64,000 nt of DNA from JAEYOM01 sp036260935. GTDB lineage: Bacteria > Bacillota > Clostridia > Acetivibrionales > DTU013. Shown piece after piece: positions 1 through 9,461 of the stretch. The stretch lies in contig DATALQ010000022.1 in NCBI GenBank assembly GCA_036260935.1, positions 108,235 through 172,234 on the forward strand. Reading direction: 5' to 3'. The translations under genes and the position numbers were made by a program. The notes beneath the pieces were generated by a model, which saw only the letters and a program-made list of their open reading frames with translations, made no database searches and had not been told where the DNA came from. Each line of letters opens with the position of its first letter. Positions within the stretch are counted from its first letter, which is position 1.

Positions 1-1
1 T

Positions 2-1690
2 GTCTTTTACATCGGCGGAAATGACGAAGCAGCATCATATGAATCGCATCCCGTCAGGCTGCTGCTCAGTGATAAAAATGCAAACAGCCATCTTGAGAGG
101 ATCAAGGGCCTAAGGAAAAATATAGTTGAAATGAGCACGGTCAAGTACCGCAAATGGGATGTCCTTGGTATCACTACATCGTTCAGACAATTGTTCAGTA
201 TACGTAATATTGGTTATTGTTTCATGGAATATCCGGTGATTACGGAGAATACTTTTGATCTTGACGATGTGTTTATACAGGAATCTTTAAAGTCCGCAAG
301 TCCCGCGGCTATTATCTCAAAATACCTGCAGATAGCCGAACACGCGGATAGCTCCAAACTTGAGCAGATGAACAGAAGAAATGCCTTCCAAAAGGTTTTC
401 AGCTTCTACAAAACAGGTAATGAAGACTACAGATTCCTTCTTGACCCGCAGGATGTCGAATTCCTTGTGGACGTATTGAAATTGGAGAGTCTGGCTGACA
501 AGCCTTTATACAGAGCCGAGATAATAGGCGCACTCACCTCGGCCTGCTCCTATTTCATACATTCCGGATATCCGGACAGCTACGAAATTGTTTTGAAAAA
601 ACTGATGGAAACCATTCCGCCGGAAGGCTGCAAAACTGTCAGATACAAATACATTACTGAAAAAGATCTCGAACAGATGAAAAGCTGCAATGCGTTTCTT
701 TACTATCACCTGACCTGCAGAATTCCAAACCAATATTCCGTCTCCCTCCTCGATATGTATCTGACTGAAACCGATCATTCAAAAAGGCTGGAAATGGGAA
801 GTACAATCGAAAAATGGCTGACTTATCTGAAGAACAGGATAATGGAGCTGTCACTTGCCCAGGTCAACCTCCTGTGGGAATTCAAAAGAGATCAGGAAAT
901 CGGGGCGATGTCGGGAACGGTCGGTTTGCTCACCTTATACAAAAAAGTCCTCATGGAGGATGATACGTCTGCCTACGGGGAGGCCGCGAATTACTTTAAC
1001 AAGGCAATCGAATACGCCCATCCCGACGAAAGGAACAGGGACATAAACTATTACGTACAGTGCCGGCTGTCGGAAATCGTGGCTGCTTTCGCTTCAAGCA
1101 GAAGCCCAGGCGAAGGCTTCCAAAGAGAAATCGGCGAACTGGCAGGGCTATATGCGGGACGCTTTACGGACCAAGGCGATATCAACGTATTTGATGTCAT
1201 GTTCTCAGTGAACCTGGTCGTGCTTGGATACTTTTCGGAGGGAGAAGAAAGAGCGTTGGAGCTTTATCGCAGGATCGGGCTCGACTGGGATCTTTTTGAG
1301 GAATTGTTCGACAAGCATTCACACCAATATTCAGCCCACCTTGCCTCAGGTTATTTGTTGATGGCGCCCAAGGTCCTTCTGAAGGACTTGAGTACGGATA
1401 TATTTATAAAAAATTCCACAGGGTTTTTTGAACTTGACGATGAAAACCATGCGCCAAAGGAAATTATGGATTTGATCGCTCTGAAATACATGATTTCTCA
1501 CAGCTATTACATAAGTAATTCGGAAGAAGGCGGATTCCAAGAAACAATAGAGCGATACAGAAAAATAATAAATGATTCGCCTCTGTATACGAAATGGTCG
1601 GATGCCTGCGGGGAATTTCTGGATGATTGCCTGAAGCGCTCCGCATCAGGATGGAAGGCACTCAAACTGATATTCACCATTCCATACTAA
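2..1690 (+). CDS. Unrecognised helical protein, 5'-truncated by window edge
   Basis: The reading frame is open from base 2, and residues before the first internal ATG (131) read sensibly (VFYIGGNDEAASYE...), so the gene very probably starts upstream of the window; about 562 codons are visible. I do not recognise the family. The visible protein is rich in long amphipathic helices and has no signal peptide or membrane segment, which suggests a cytoplasmic helical-repeat scaffold. It ends 27 bases before the next gene on the same strand and is probably co-transcribed with that membrane protein and the kinase after it. Function is unknown; the context suggests a partner of the kinase. Confidence 0.75.
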   Translation, partial: VFYIGGNDEAASYESHPVRLLLSDKNANSHLERIKGLRKNIVEMSTVKYRKWDVLGITTSFRQLFSIRNIGYCFMEYPVITENTFDLDDVFIQESLKSASPAAIISKYLQIAEHADSSKLEQMNRRNAFQKVFSFYKTGNEDYRFLLDPQDVEFLVDVLKLESLADKPLYRAEIIGALTSACSYFIHSGYPDSYEIVLKKLMETIPPEGCKTVRYKYITEKDLEQMKSCNAFLYYHLTCRIPNQYSVSLLDMYLTETDHSKRLEMGSTIEKWLTYLKNRIMELSLAQVNLLWEFKRDQEIGAMSGTVGLLTLYKKVLMEDDTSAYGEAANYFNKAIEYAHPDERNRDINYYVQCRLSEIVAAFASSRSPGEGFQREIGELAGLYAGRFTDQGDINVFDVMFSVNLVVLGYFSEGEERALELYRRIGLDWDLFEELFDKHSHQYSAHLASGYLLMAPKVLLKDLSTDIFIKNSTGFFELDDENHAPKEIMDLIALKYMISHSYYISNSEEGGFQETIERYRKIINDSPLYTKWSDACGEFLDDCLKRSASGWKALKLIFTIPY

Positions 1691-1717
1691 ACAACTGAAT
1701 GCAACGGAGGATGACAA

Positions 1718-3376
1718 ATGCTTAATTCAACTGACACCCGGGCAACCGTAAAAACATTGTTCTTCTACACAATTGCAATTACAATTTTCATTTTAGGTTT
1801 TGACGCTTTCAATCACCTGAGGTTTATTGCTGCAACTCCGCAGATCAAAGCAATATTAGCCCTGCTCCTTATTATTGCCATATCGTTTTTGAAAATTCCG
1901 ACTGATTTCTCCTTTCTTATATGCGGTATCCTGGGCAGCTTCATAATGGGTATCCCTCTATCAAAATACACTGAATTCCTGTATAAGGAGGCAAGTTCAA
2001 CATCCATTTTCATGATGGCCGTTTCAGGAGCAGTTATTGCTGCGGTTTCACGTAACGATATCCTTGATGCGCTTAAGCAGACCAATCGCGATATCGAACC
2101 TGAGAGGTATGCCGACCTGGAGCAGCAAGCCTCCGTATTCTGCCTTTTTTCAAGACTTCAGGGCTTCATACAAAAGGTTAAAAGAAAGTCACGTTTCCTG
2201 GCCGCAGTAGTATTTCTGCTGCAGAATGTGCTTTTATTCGTTTCCTCGGTGGTGGCCGCACAGACATTTTCAGCCATGTTCAAATCCGGCAGAAAAAAAT
2301 CCGCGGAGGAAACGTCGTATATAAACGCAGGTATCCTTTGTATGTGTGTATCCGGCTGCCTTCTTGTTTTCTTCTTTATGAAATCTCCCTGGTGGCTTTT
2401 CTTTTTGGGACTTGCAAAGGACGTTCCGGTAGAATTTCCGATTGCCGTACTGATATACGCGTTCTTTTCCTTTATACACGGATATCATCTTATAACAAAG
2501 GGTGAAAACCTGTCCTCAGCCGGGCAAGAGAAGGCAATGAACAAGCATCCTTTGGCGGGAAGACATTTTCTCATTTACCTGGGCCTGATCGTCGTTTTCC
2601 TGGTATTCACACTTCCTGGAGCTATTTCATATATAGCGTCTGCGGATGCGGCCGCCAGCAGCGGAGGTGCCTATTCATCCTCCGATTATATCAACCTTGG
2701 CATTTCTCTTGCCTTTGTAATAATCGTGGCTGCAATCGTTGCGGCTGTGATAATAACCAGAAAGCTGATGCTTTCAAACAGGCTTGTACAGGGCAGCAAC
2801 AATACGATCAATGAAATGAAGGATATCATTCTTGGGGACAAGGGAATCAAATCAGTTATCTCGCTTATCATACTGGTTGTCACCATACTTTCCTTCCGAG
2901 ACATGATCAAATTATGTGTAGGTTCTGCAGGAGGGGCCGCCCCTCAGGCAATGGGTCCGGAAAGCATAACTCTGTTCGGCACCGATGGAATTGTCGCCAT
3001 TTTCGGGTGCTTGGCAGTCTTGGCTGTCGTCGCCCTGATCGGGTGGATCCTTGGCTCGAACTTCGGTGCATTCAGTATCGGTTGGATCGTATTCGGTATA
3101 ATTTCCGCAAAGGTTCCGGTATTGAACAACGAACAAGTCAAACGATGGGTTTTGGAAAGCATCATACTGGTATCAACACTGTGCAACCAAACGTCGCCTC
3201 AATCCACGAATGCAGGGCCGCTCGTAGAAACCAAGGGAGAGCAGTCAAGGAACATACAGATCGGCGCCTGGAAGGCGAAGAGCTATCTGGGGCTTAGCGC
3301 TCTCAAGGTGCAGTCGGCCGCGGCCGTTGTATGCGTCATTGTATCGGGAGTTTTGACCGGTTTCGGCATCCGTTGA
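1718..3376 (+). CDS. Polytopic membrane protein, weakly NhaC-like
   Basis: A 552-residue protein with roughly 10-12 hydrophobic segments; a GGAGG site lies 7 bases before the ATG. Hydrophobic helices fill residues 10-120, 165-260, 285-350 and 385-552, with a charged cytoplasmic-looking loop around 125-165. The C-terminal part contains a Thr/Ser/Pro/Gln-rich membrane loop (CNQTSPQSTNAGP, about residue 490) that loosely recalls substrate-site loops of the NhaC/ion-transporter superfamily. That resemblance is by eye only and the transported substrate is unknown. It lies between the helical protein and the kinase, with 27- and 21-base gaps, so it is likely a functional partner of both, perhaps as a channel or transporter gated by the kinase. 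Confidence 0.8.
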   Translation: MLNSTDTRATVKTLFFYTIAITIFILGFDAFNHLRFIAATPQIKAILALLLIIAISFLKIPTDFSFLICGILGSFIMGIPLSKYTEFLYKEASSTSIFMMAVSGAVIAAVSRNDILDALKQTNRDIEPERYADLEQQASVFCLFSRLQGFIQKVKRKSRFLAAVVFLLQNVLLFVSSVVAAQTFSAMFKSGRKKSAEETSYINAGILCMCVSGCLLVFFFMKSPWWLFFLGLAKDVPVEFPIAVLIYAFFSFIHGYHLITKGENLSSAGQEKAMNKHPLAGRHFLIYLGLIVVFLVFTLPGAISYIASADAAASSGGAYSSSDYINLGISLAFVIIVAAIVAAVIITRKLMLSNRLVQGSNNTINEMKDIILGDKGIKSVISLIILVVTILSFRDMIKLCVGSAGGAAPQAMGPESITLFGTDGIVAIFGCLAVLAVVALIGWILGSNFGAFSIGWIVFGIISAKVPVLNNEQVKRWVLESIILVSTLCNQTSPQSTNAGPLVETKGEQSRNIQIGAWKAKSYLGLSALKVQSAAAVVCVIVSGVLTGFGIR

Positions 3377-3397
3377 GTAGAAAAATCACGTGCAGGT

Positions 3398-6300
3398 ATG
3401 GTGAGAAAAATGAATAATAGAGTTCCGGATTTATTACAGAGAAAAAGCACAATTTCGCAGCAGGAATTTGTCAAGGAAGCCCTTGTCATACTTGAAAGCG
3501 ATTTTCGAAAAATGGTTCTCTCCATGCTGGGAGAACTGGTGAGCAGCAATATTCATCTAAAATCAATTTATCCGGAGATTGCAGCGCTTCAAAGGCCGTC
3601 CTGGGGATGCTGGAACGGATTGCTGCTCAGTCTTCTGCGGGCACGGCGGAATGTCATGAATTCAGGCACCCTGGCCGAGAGGGAGTCGATAGGCAAATGC
3701 CCGGGGCTCTCGGCGGCAGCCGGTGAAATGGAACAATCCGTCGAGATCGATGATGATAAATTCTTCGGAATACTCGAAAAATCAGGCTATATGAGCGCTT
3801 CTCAAAAACGTGCATCAAACCTGAAGGCTCGGGAGCTTTTTTCCATACCCATATTCTTCAGAAACAGGATTGCACATGACAACATCCAGGACGATAAGTG
3901 GTGGGAAGATGCGGCACACATTCTTTCGTACATTCTTCAATGGTACGCCGCCTCACCTTTTGACAGGTACAATTCTACTGTAACTGCCAACGAACCCTGG
4001 CTACAGGAGGAGTTCGGCGAATTCTGGTGTTATAACGGAGTAAGCACAAATAACGGCGAAAACGTAGTACATTATGTTTCACTCAGCGGTAAAAACAAAG
4101 TGGACACAGATAGAGCGGGCAGAATAATACTTGGGTTCAAAAAAATTCTGGGAGAAGAAGAGCTTCAGGAAGCAAATTTCAACAGGCTCTTGAACAAACT
4201 GGCACCAGAGGAACTGAAAGGCTTCATCCTTGGCGGCTACATGGTAGGTGAAAAGGCCGGTGAGGGCGGATTTGCCGATGTCTATAAGGGAGTCCAGCTA
4301 AGCACGGGCAGGAGAGTCGCTATTAAAGTGCTCAAGACCGGGCTTTCCGACTCTGATAAATTGAGATTCCTGCATGAGGCAGAATATCTTTCGATGTTCG
4401 ACCATCCGAATATTGCCAGGATATATGAGTATAACGAACAGCCCTGGAGAAAATCCCAACTATACGACCTATCGGAAGAAAAGTGGTTTCAGGACTTCAG
4501 CAAAAGTCATGGAAGCATACTTACATTCATAGCAATGGAATGGATCGAGGGAAAAACTCTTGATGATATTTACAAGGACCTTCACGACAATAAAAAAAGT
4601 CTGACCGAAAAAGAGATCGCCCGGTGGTTCTGTGACGCGGCGGGAGCGCTTGAGCTTATACATAACGCAAATCTGATCCATCGTGATATAACGCCGAAAA
4701 ATATAATGGTAACCGAAAATGGTATCGTCAAGCTCATGGATTTCGGCATATCACGCGCACAGTACGAAAACCGGACGGTCGTGACCTCTCATGGGAAAAT
4801 GCTTGGCTCGGAGCCGTACATGTCCCCCGAACAATTGGATTATGAGCGTGCAAAAAATGAACTCGGGCCGAGAAGCGATATATACTCGTTGGGCGGAACC
4901 TTCTACGAGCTTTTTACGCGTGCACGCCTCTATAATCACAACAATGACGCCATATCGATCGCGACGGCAAGCGCGCAGAAAATGCGCGGAGAAAGGCCTG
5001 CAAATCCCGGGGCGGTAAACGGCAGCATATCCTGGGAGATATCTACAATACTTATGGGATGCCTTGAGAACGAGCCGGGAGACCGGTATCAGACCGCGCG
5101 CCAATTGAAGGAGGACATCCTGAGATTTCTCGAAGACATGCCGATAGAGTACAAAAAACCCGGGCTCATGAGGCGCATGCGGCTCATGTATAAAAGAAAC
5201 CGTAGGATTGTCAGACTGACTGCGGCTTTTGTCCTTCTAGTCACAGTTATGACCGCGGTATATATAAATTCGCTGATAAGCGAAAGGATAAAGGTTGAAA
5301 ACACCAACAAGCAGCTAACCCTTTTGAATTCAAAGCTCACCGACCAGATAGCGCTGACCGAGCAACAGAGAAATCTGGCTGCCACAAACGAGGCAGAGGC
5401 AAAAAAACAACAAAAAACTGCTGAGGATAATGCCAAACTCGCAGAACAGAACGAAAACACGGCATTGAAGAACATGCTTGAAGCCCAAAAGCAAAAAGCC
5501 CTTGCTCAGTCCAATGAAAACCTGGCTTTGGCAAATGAGGCGAAAGCCACTGCCTCCATGCTGCTTGCGGAAAAAAATGAAAAAGAAGCAAATGAGCAGA
5601 GGGATACCGCCCTTGAAAACCAGTCGCGATATCTTGCAGGCATATCCAGTCAAACCCTAACTTCCGGAGACAGGACTCTTGCCATCCGACTGGCTCTTGC
5701 CGGATTGCCCTCGAATATCGGCAATCCGGACAGGCCCTTCGTTCCGGAGGCCATGAGCGCGCTTTCAGAGGCGCTGATCGACACTCGTCCGGCCAGAAGC
5801 ATTTTGAGGCTTGATACACCTGCGCAAAGTGTTGCTGTGAGTTCAAACGGAAAGTACATAACGACGAAAAGCTCCTCCAATTACGACGCCATCAGGGTGT
5901 GGGAACTTTCCAGCGGTAAAGAAGCTGAAACTTTCAAGGACCTGAGGAGCAGCTGGAGCAATTCCTGTGTAAGCGACGACGGCAATACGATCGCAGTAAT
6001 CGATCCACTCGGATATTATAATGATTCCGGCGACAATAACAGTTATGTCGCTAAAATATACGACGTGAACACGGGCAGGCTCATTAATGCAGTGGGCTTC
6101 TACGGCGGCTATAACAATTGTTCCCTGAGTCCCAGGGGAAGTGTTCTCATTCTAATAAATTCAGACGGCGCCACCCGGACGCTGCTCAATGTGAAAAGCG
6201 GCAGGACATTGGCCAAGGCTATGGCGGAAGATATCGTATTCAGTCCTGACGAGGAGTATGCCCTGGAGTATAAGCAATACGTTTCGCCATACTACAGCAT

Positions 6301-9300
6301 AAACCTGTATGATACCGGCTCTGACTTGTCCGACATGTCCTCATGGAAATCAAAGGGTATGCATCTGATTCCAGCAAGGCCTGTGGATATTGCTTTCAAC
6401 AACAATTCCCGGAGGATGGCGGTCTATATGAAGAACGGCGATTGGTCGGCACTTGTATATAATACGAAAGACTACTCAATGGCAGCGAAACTTGAGTTCT
6501 CCGAGGATGATGCCATATCCTCCATGGCGTTATCCAAGGACGCCAAATACCTGGCGGTAGGCTTCTGGAGCGGAACTACAGTGATCTATAACGTCGATAC
6601 GGGTATGAAGATCCGTGAAGTCTTGCATGACGGCCCTACCTACTATGATCCATCGGAGGAACCCAGCGATACCGCAAATGTTTCAAGCATAGCCTTCAGT
6701 GGGGATGCCGGTTATTTCTTTACGTCATCCTATGCCGGCAATGTGAAAATGTGGGATACCGAAACCGGGAAAAACCTTAATACATACAACCATGAAGGCT
6801 TTGTCCTGCAGGCGGTTCTCACGCCGGATCGAAAAAAGCTGGTGAGCATCTCGCGGGATAAGACAGTACGGGTCTGGAATATCGAACCAGAGAACATCGC
6901 CAGGGTAAGCGTTGGGAACTCGAGGTATTACGGCTTCGACGGGACCAATATGATCATGAATTGCCTGGAGAACGGCTTGAATACCGGCAAATATAGGGCC
7001 TATAACATAAATAACGGTTCAATCAAAAATATAGTACCGGGTATTATTTCAGAAAAAGACTATCATGGCTTCGGCTTGAGTAAAAAGCCTCAAATCAGGC
7101 AGAATACAGTAACGATACCGGACTGGAATACCGGCACTGCAAAAGCCGAATTCAATATCGGGAGGGATGTACTGGATGCGAGCCTGAGTGCCGATGACAG
7201 CCTCATGGCTGTTTCCTCGTATGCACAATCCGGCAATACGATCATTGATCTGTATAGCGCTAAAAGCCGAAGGAAGCTCCATAGCTGGGAAGTGCAACGC
7301 AATAGAAGGGTCGACGTTAACTTCACTCCCGACGGTAAAAAATTGGTAGTTTGTAAAATTAATGATTATAAGACCTGGGATATATATGTCTTTGATACAT
7401 CTGATTATACGCAAAAAGTTTACAATATGGGCGGAAGCTATCCCAATTACATGATCGGCAGAGACAGCAGGACGATATACGCCGTTGAGACTCCCGACGA
7501 CAGAGTTGTAATTAGGGAGGCGACAACAGGCAGAGAAATCGTCACAGTAAAGAACGATTATGGATGGACGGGCGCTTACGTGTATTTCAACAATACGGGC
7601 GATATGGCTATCATAGATACCGGCAGGCAGGAAGGCGCCGGTGCATCCTCTGCGGGCAGGTTCATTTATGAATGCTTTGACCTGAAGACCGGAAAAAGCT
7701 TGTTCAAAACTGAAGGCACCGATCATATCGGTCATGTTGCTTTCAGCAGTGATAGAAATTTTGTCGCGATAAATACCGAGGGTGTAAAGGAATATGCCCT
7801 CTGGGATGTGAAAAGCGGGACAAGAACCGATATCATTGCCGAAGGTTACCCGGCGGATGTGACATTCACTCCTGACGGCAGAAGCCTTATTCTTCCCGAG
7901 TTTGGCGATGGCAATACCTATATCAATATTTTGAAGCTGTATAACTCTGAAAATGCATTGAGACATGCAAAAGAGATGCTTAAGGATACGGAGCTAACAA
8001 AAGAGGAAAAGATACAGTATTTCGTTTCGGTTACCGGCACAGAAACCGAAAGAGCGGCTAATATACCAGACAGAACAAATGCACTTGATAAAAAGCTGGC
8101 GGCGCTTGTAGGCACATACAGGGGAGAATACACACAGGGCGACGGCAATAAGAAAGTAGTGATGGAAATATATAAGACGGGCGCCGATACCGCTGAAGCC
8201 GACGTAACAATAAGTGACGTGAAAGGCAGAACTGAATGCGAGTATCTGGCGAAAGTCCATCCTGACACCTTGTCGGACAAAATTTTCATAAACTACTACA
8301 AAATAATCAGCCCGAAGAATGGCGGCGAATTCCCGGATTTTCAGGGGGCATTGAAGAACGGCGTTATAAGCGGTCAGACGTTGAGCCTTGGTGAAACCAG
8401 CGGGACATTCATAGTTTCAAGCAGGGGCAATGCAGTCCTGAATCCGGCGGCGACATCCTCGCCGGGCCGAACCGCGCAGCCGGGCATCTCTTCTGCCGAT
8501 GTTTTCTCCGAAAACGGACTGTACAATTCATACGTGTGGAAACAGGGCAGCCGGATATATTATTCAGACGACCAGGGGATATATTCAAGCAACCTCGACG
8601 GTAAGGAAGAAAAAAAGCTATGCGCCGATGATCCCACAAGCATGGTGCTTTCAGGAGAATGGATATATTTTACGACATCGCAGTGCGTGTACAAAATCAA
8701 GACGGACGGCAGCTTCAGGCAGAAAATAAGCGATAATTTCGCACGTGAGTTATATATTGACGGTGACCAGATCTATTATACAAACTGCGACGATGGAAAC
8801 AAAGGCTACAAGATGAAAACTGACGGCAGTGAAAGTCGGTTGTTTATAAATCACGTTACCTGGGATATGAAGGTATCAGGCGATAACATATATTTCAGAA
8901 ACGGCGACGACGGATACAGCCTTTACAGGGTAAAAAAGGACGGCTCAGGATTAACCAAGCTTAACAACATAAATTCCTGCAACCTGAACGTAGGCGCCGA
9001 CAGGATCGCATTCTACGGTCTGGACGCCGACAATAACGCCATATTGTGCAGCATGAACAAGGACGGAAGCAATATGAAAATGCTCGGAGAAAAAACCCAT
9101 TTTGTAAATGTCAGTGGGGATTGGATATATTATGAGGATGAGAAGGACGGGCGCAAACCGTACAGGATCAGGTTTGACGGAAGCGGCAGGATGAAGCTCA
9201 GCAACGATACCGTGCAGTTGTACTTGAGTATATGCGGCGACTGGGTTTACTATTATGTGCGCAGCAAAGACGACAAACTGGATTTATATCGTGTCAGGGC

Positions 9301-9340
9301 CGATGGAAGCGTAATGCAATTCGAGAAAATCTGCAGTTAA
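3398..9340 (+). CDS. HEPN-like / Ser-Thr protein kinase / beta-propeller / DUF5050-like fusion protein
   Basis: A 1980-residue membrane-anchored kinase. Residues 1-240 are a helical domain ending in RNRIAH (155-160), which fits the HEPN RNxxxH motif. A PknB-type kinase follows: glycine loop GEGGFADVYKG near 287, VAIK lysine 310, HRD at 428-430 and DFG at 448-450, all intact. One membrane helix spans about 602-625. A Gln/Glu/Ala/Asn-rich coiled coil covers about 625-740. WD40/quinoprotein-type blades (VRVWN, VKMWD, TVIYNVDTG) run from about 805 to 1540, then a small lipocalin-like stretch. The last 280 residues repeat WIYF/YY...KTDGS units as in DUF5050 proteins. So the kinase faces the cytoplasm and the propellers face outside. 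ATG 3410 has a better placed GGTGAG and may be the true start. Substrates are unknown. Confidence 0.9.
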   Translation: MVRKMNNRVPDLLQRKSTISQQEFVKEALVILESDFRKMVLSMLGELVSSNIHLKSIYPEIAALQRPSWGCWNGLLLSLLRARRNVMNSGTLAERESIGKCPGLSAAAGEMEQSVEIDDDKFFGILEKSGYMSASQKRASNLKARELFSIPIFFRNRIAHDNIQDDKWWEDAAHILSYILQWYAASPFDRYNSTVTANEPWLQEEFGEFWCYNGVSTNNGENVVHYVSLSGKNKVDTDRAGRIILGFKKILGEEELQEANFNRLLNKLAPEELKGFILGGYMVGEKAGEGGFADVYKGVQLSTGRRVAIKVLKTGLSDSDKLRFLHEAEYLSMFDHPNIARIYEYNEQPWRKSQLYDLSEEKWFQDFSKSHGSILTFIAMEWIEGKTLDDIYKDLHDNKKSLTEKEIARWFCDAAGALELIHNANLIHRDITPKNIMVTENGIVKLMDFGISRAQYENRTVVTSHGKMLGSEPYMSPEQLDYERAKNELGPRSDIYSLGGTFYELFTRARLYNHNNDAISIATASAQKMRGERPANPGAVNGSISWEISTILMGCLENEPGDRYQTARQLKEDILRFLEDMPIEYKKPGLMRRMRLMYKRNRRIVRLTAAFVLLVTVMTAVYINSLISERIKVENTNKQLTLLNSKLTDQIALTEQQRNLAATNEAEAKKQQKTAEDNAKLAEQNENTALKNMLEAQKQKALAQSNENLALANEAKATASMLLAEKNEKEANEQRDTALENQSRYLAGISSQTLTSGDRTLAIRLALAGLPSNIGNPDRPFVPEAMSALSEALIDTRPARSILRLDTPAQSVAVSSNGKYITTKSSSNYDAIRVWELSSGKEAETFKDLRSSWSNSCVSDDGNTIAVIDPLGYYNDSGDNNSYVAKIYDVNTGRLINAVGFYGGYNNCSLSPRGSVLILINSDGATRTLLNVKSGRTLAKAMAEDIVFSPDEEYALEYKQYVSPYYSINLYDTGSDLSDMSSWKSKGMHLIPARPVDIAFNNNSRRMAVYMKNGDWSALVYNTKDYSMAAKLEFSEDDAISSMALSKDAKYLAVGFWSGTTVIYNVDTGMKIREVLHDGPTYYDPSEEPSDTANVSSIAFSGDAGYFFTSSYAGNVKMWDTETGKNLNTYNHEGFVLQAVLTPDRKKLVSISRDKTVRVWNIEPENIARVSVGNSRYYGFDGTNMIMNCLENGLNTGKYRAYNINNGSIKNIVPGIISEKDYHGFGLSKKPQIRQNTVTIPDWNTGTAKAEFNIGRDVLDASLSADDSLMAVSSYAQSGNTIIDLYSAKSRRKLHSWEVQRNRRVDVNFTPDGKKLVVCKINDYKTWDIYVFDTSDYTQKVYNMGGSYPNYMIGRDSRTIYAVETPDDRVVIREATTGREIVTVKNDYGWTGAYVYFNNTGDMAIIDTGRQEGAGASSAGRFIYECFDLKTGKSLFKTEGTDHIGHVAFSSDRNFVAINTEGVKEYALWDVKSGTRTDIIAEGYPADVTFTPDGRSLILPEFGDGNTYINILKLYNSENALRHAKEMLKDTELTKEEKIQYFVSVTGTETERAANIPDRTNALDKKLAALVGTYRGEYTQGDGNKKVVMEIYKTGADTAEADVTISDVKGRTECEYLAKVHPDTLSDKIFINYYKIISPKNGGEFPDFQGALKNGVISGQTLSLGETSGTFIVSSRGNAVLNPAATSSPGRTAQPGISSADVFSENGLYNSYVWKQGSRIYYSDDQGIYSSNLDGKEEKKLCADDPTSMVLSGEWIYFTTSQCVYKIKTDGSFRQKISDNFARELYIDGDQIYYTNCDDGNKGYKMKTDGSESRLFINHVTWDMKVSGDNIYFRNGDDGYSLYRVKKDGSGLTKLNNINSCNLNVGADRIAFYGLDADNNAILCSMNKDGSNMKMLGEKTHFVNVSGDWIYYEDEKDGRKPYRIRFDGSGRMKLSNDTVQLYLSICGDWVYYYVRSKDDKLDLYRVRADGSVMQFEKICS

Positions 9341-9367
9341 TCCGATTTTCTTTGTAAAATAAGGTAA

Positions 9368-9401
9368 GTAAAAGACTCAGACAAATGTCCAGGTCTTTTA
9401 C
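9368..9401. terminator. Bidirectional hairpin between kinase gene and chemoreceptor gene
   Basis: GTAAAAGAC (9368-9376) pairs perfectly with GTCTTTTAC (9393-9401) around a 16-base loop that has a further GAC/GTC pairing. It lies 28 bases after the kinase stop and 60 bases after the end of the convergent chemoreceptor gene. The A/T ends of the stem give a U-rich tail in either direction. Confidence 0.75.
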
Positions 9402-9461
9402 AATAGTCAATCGAACTTAAACGATCAGTTTAGTAACAACTACGATGTCCGCAATATCAAT

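Noticed and set aside
7049..7966. A 305-codon minus-strand frame inside the kinase gene
   Set aside because: It is antisense to the propeller region of the kinase protein and has no ribosome site or family resemblance.
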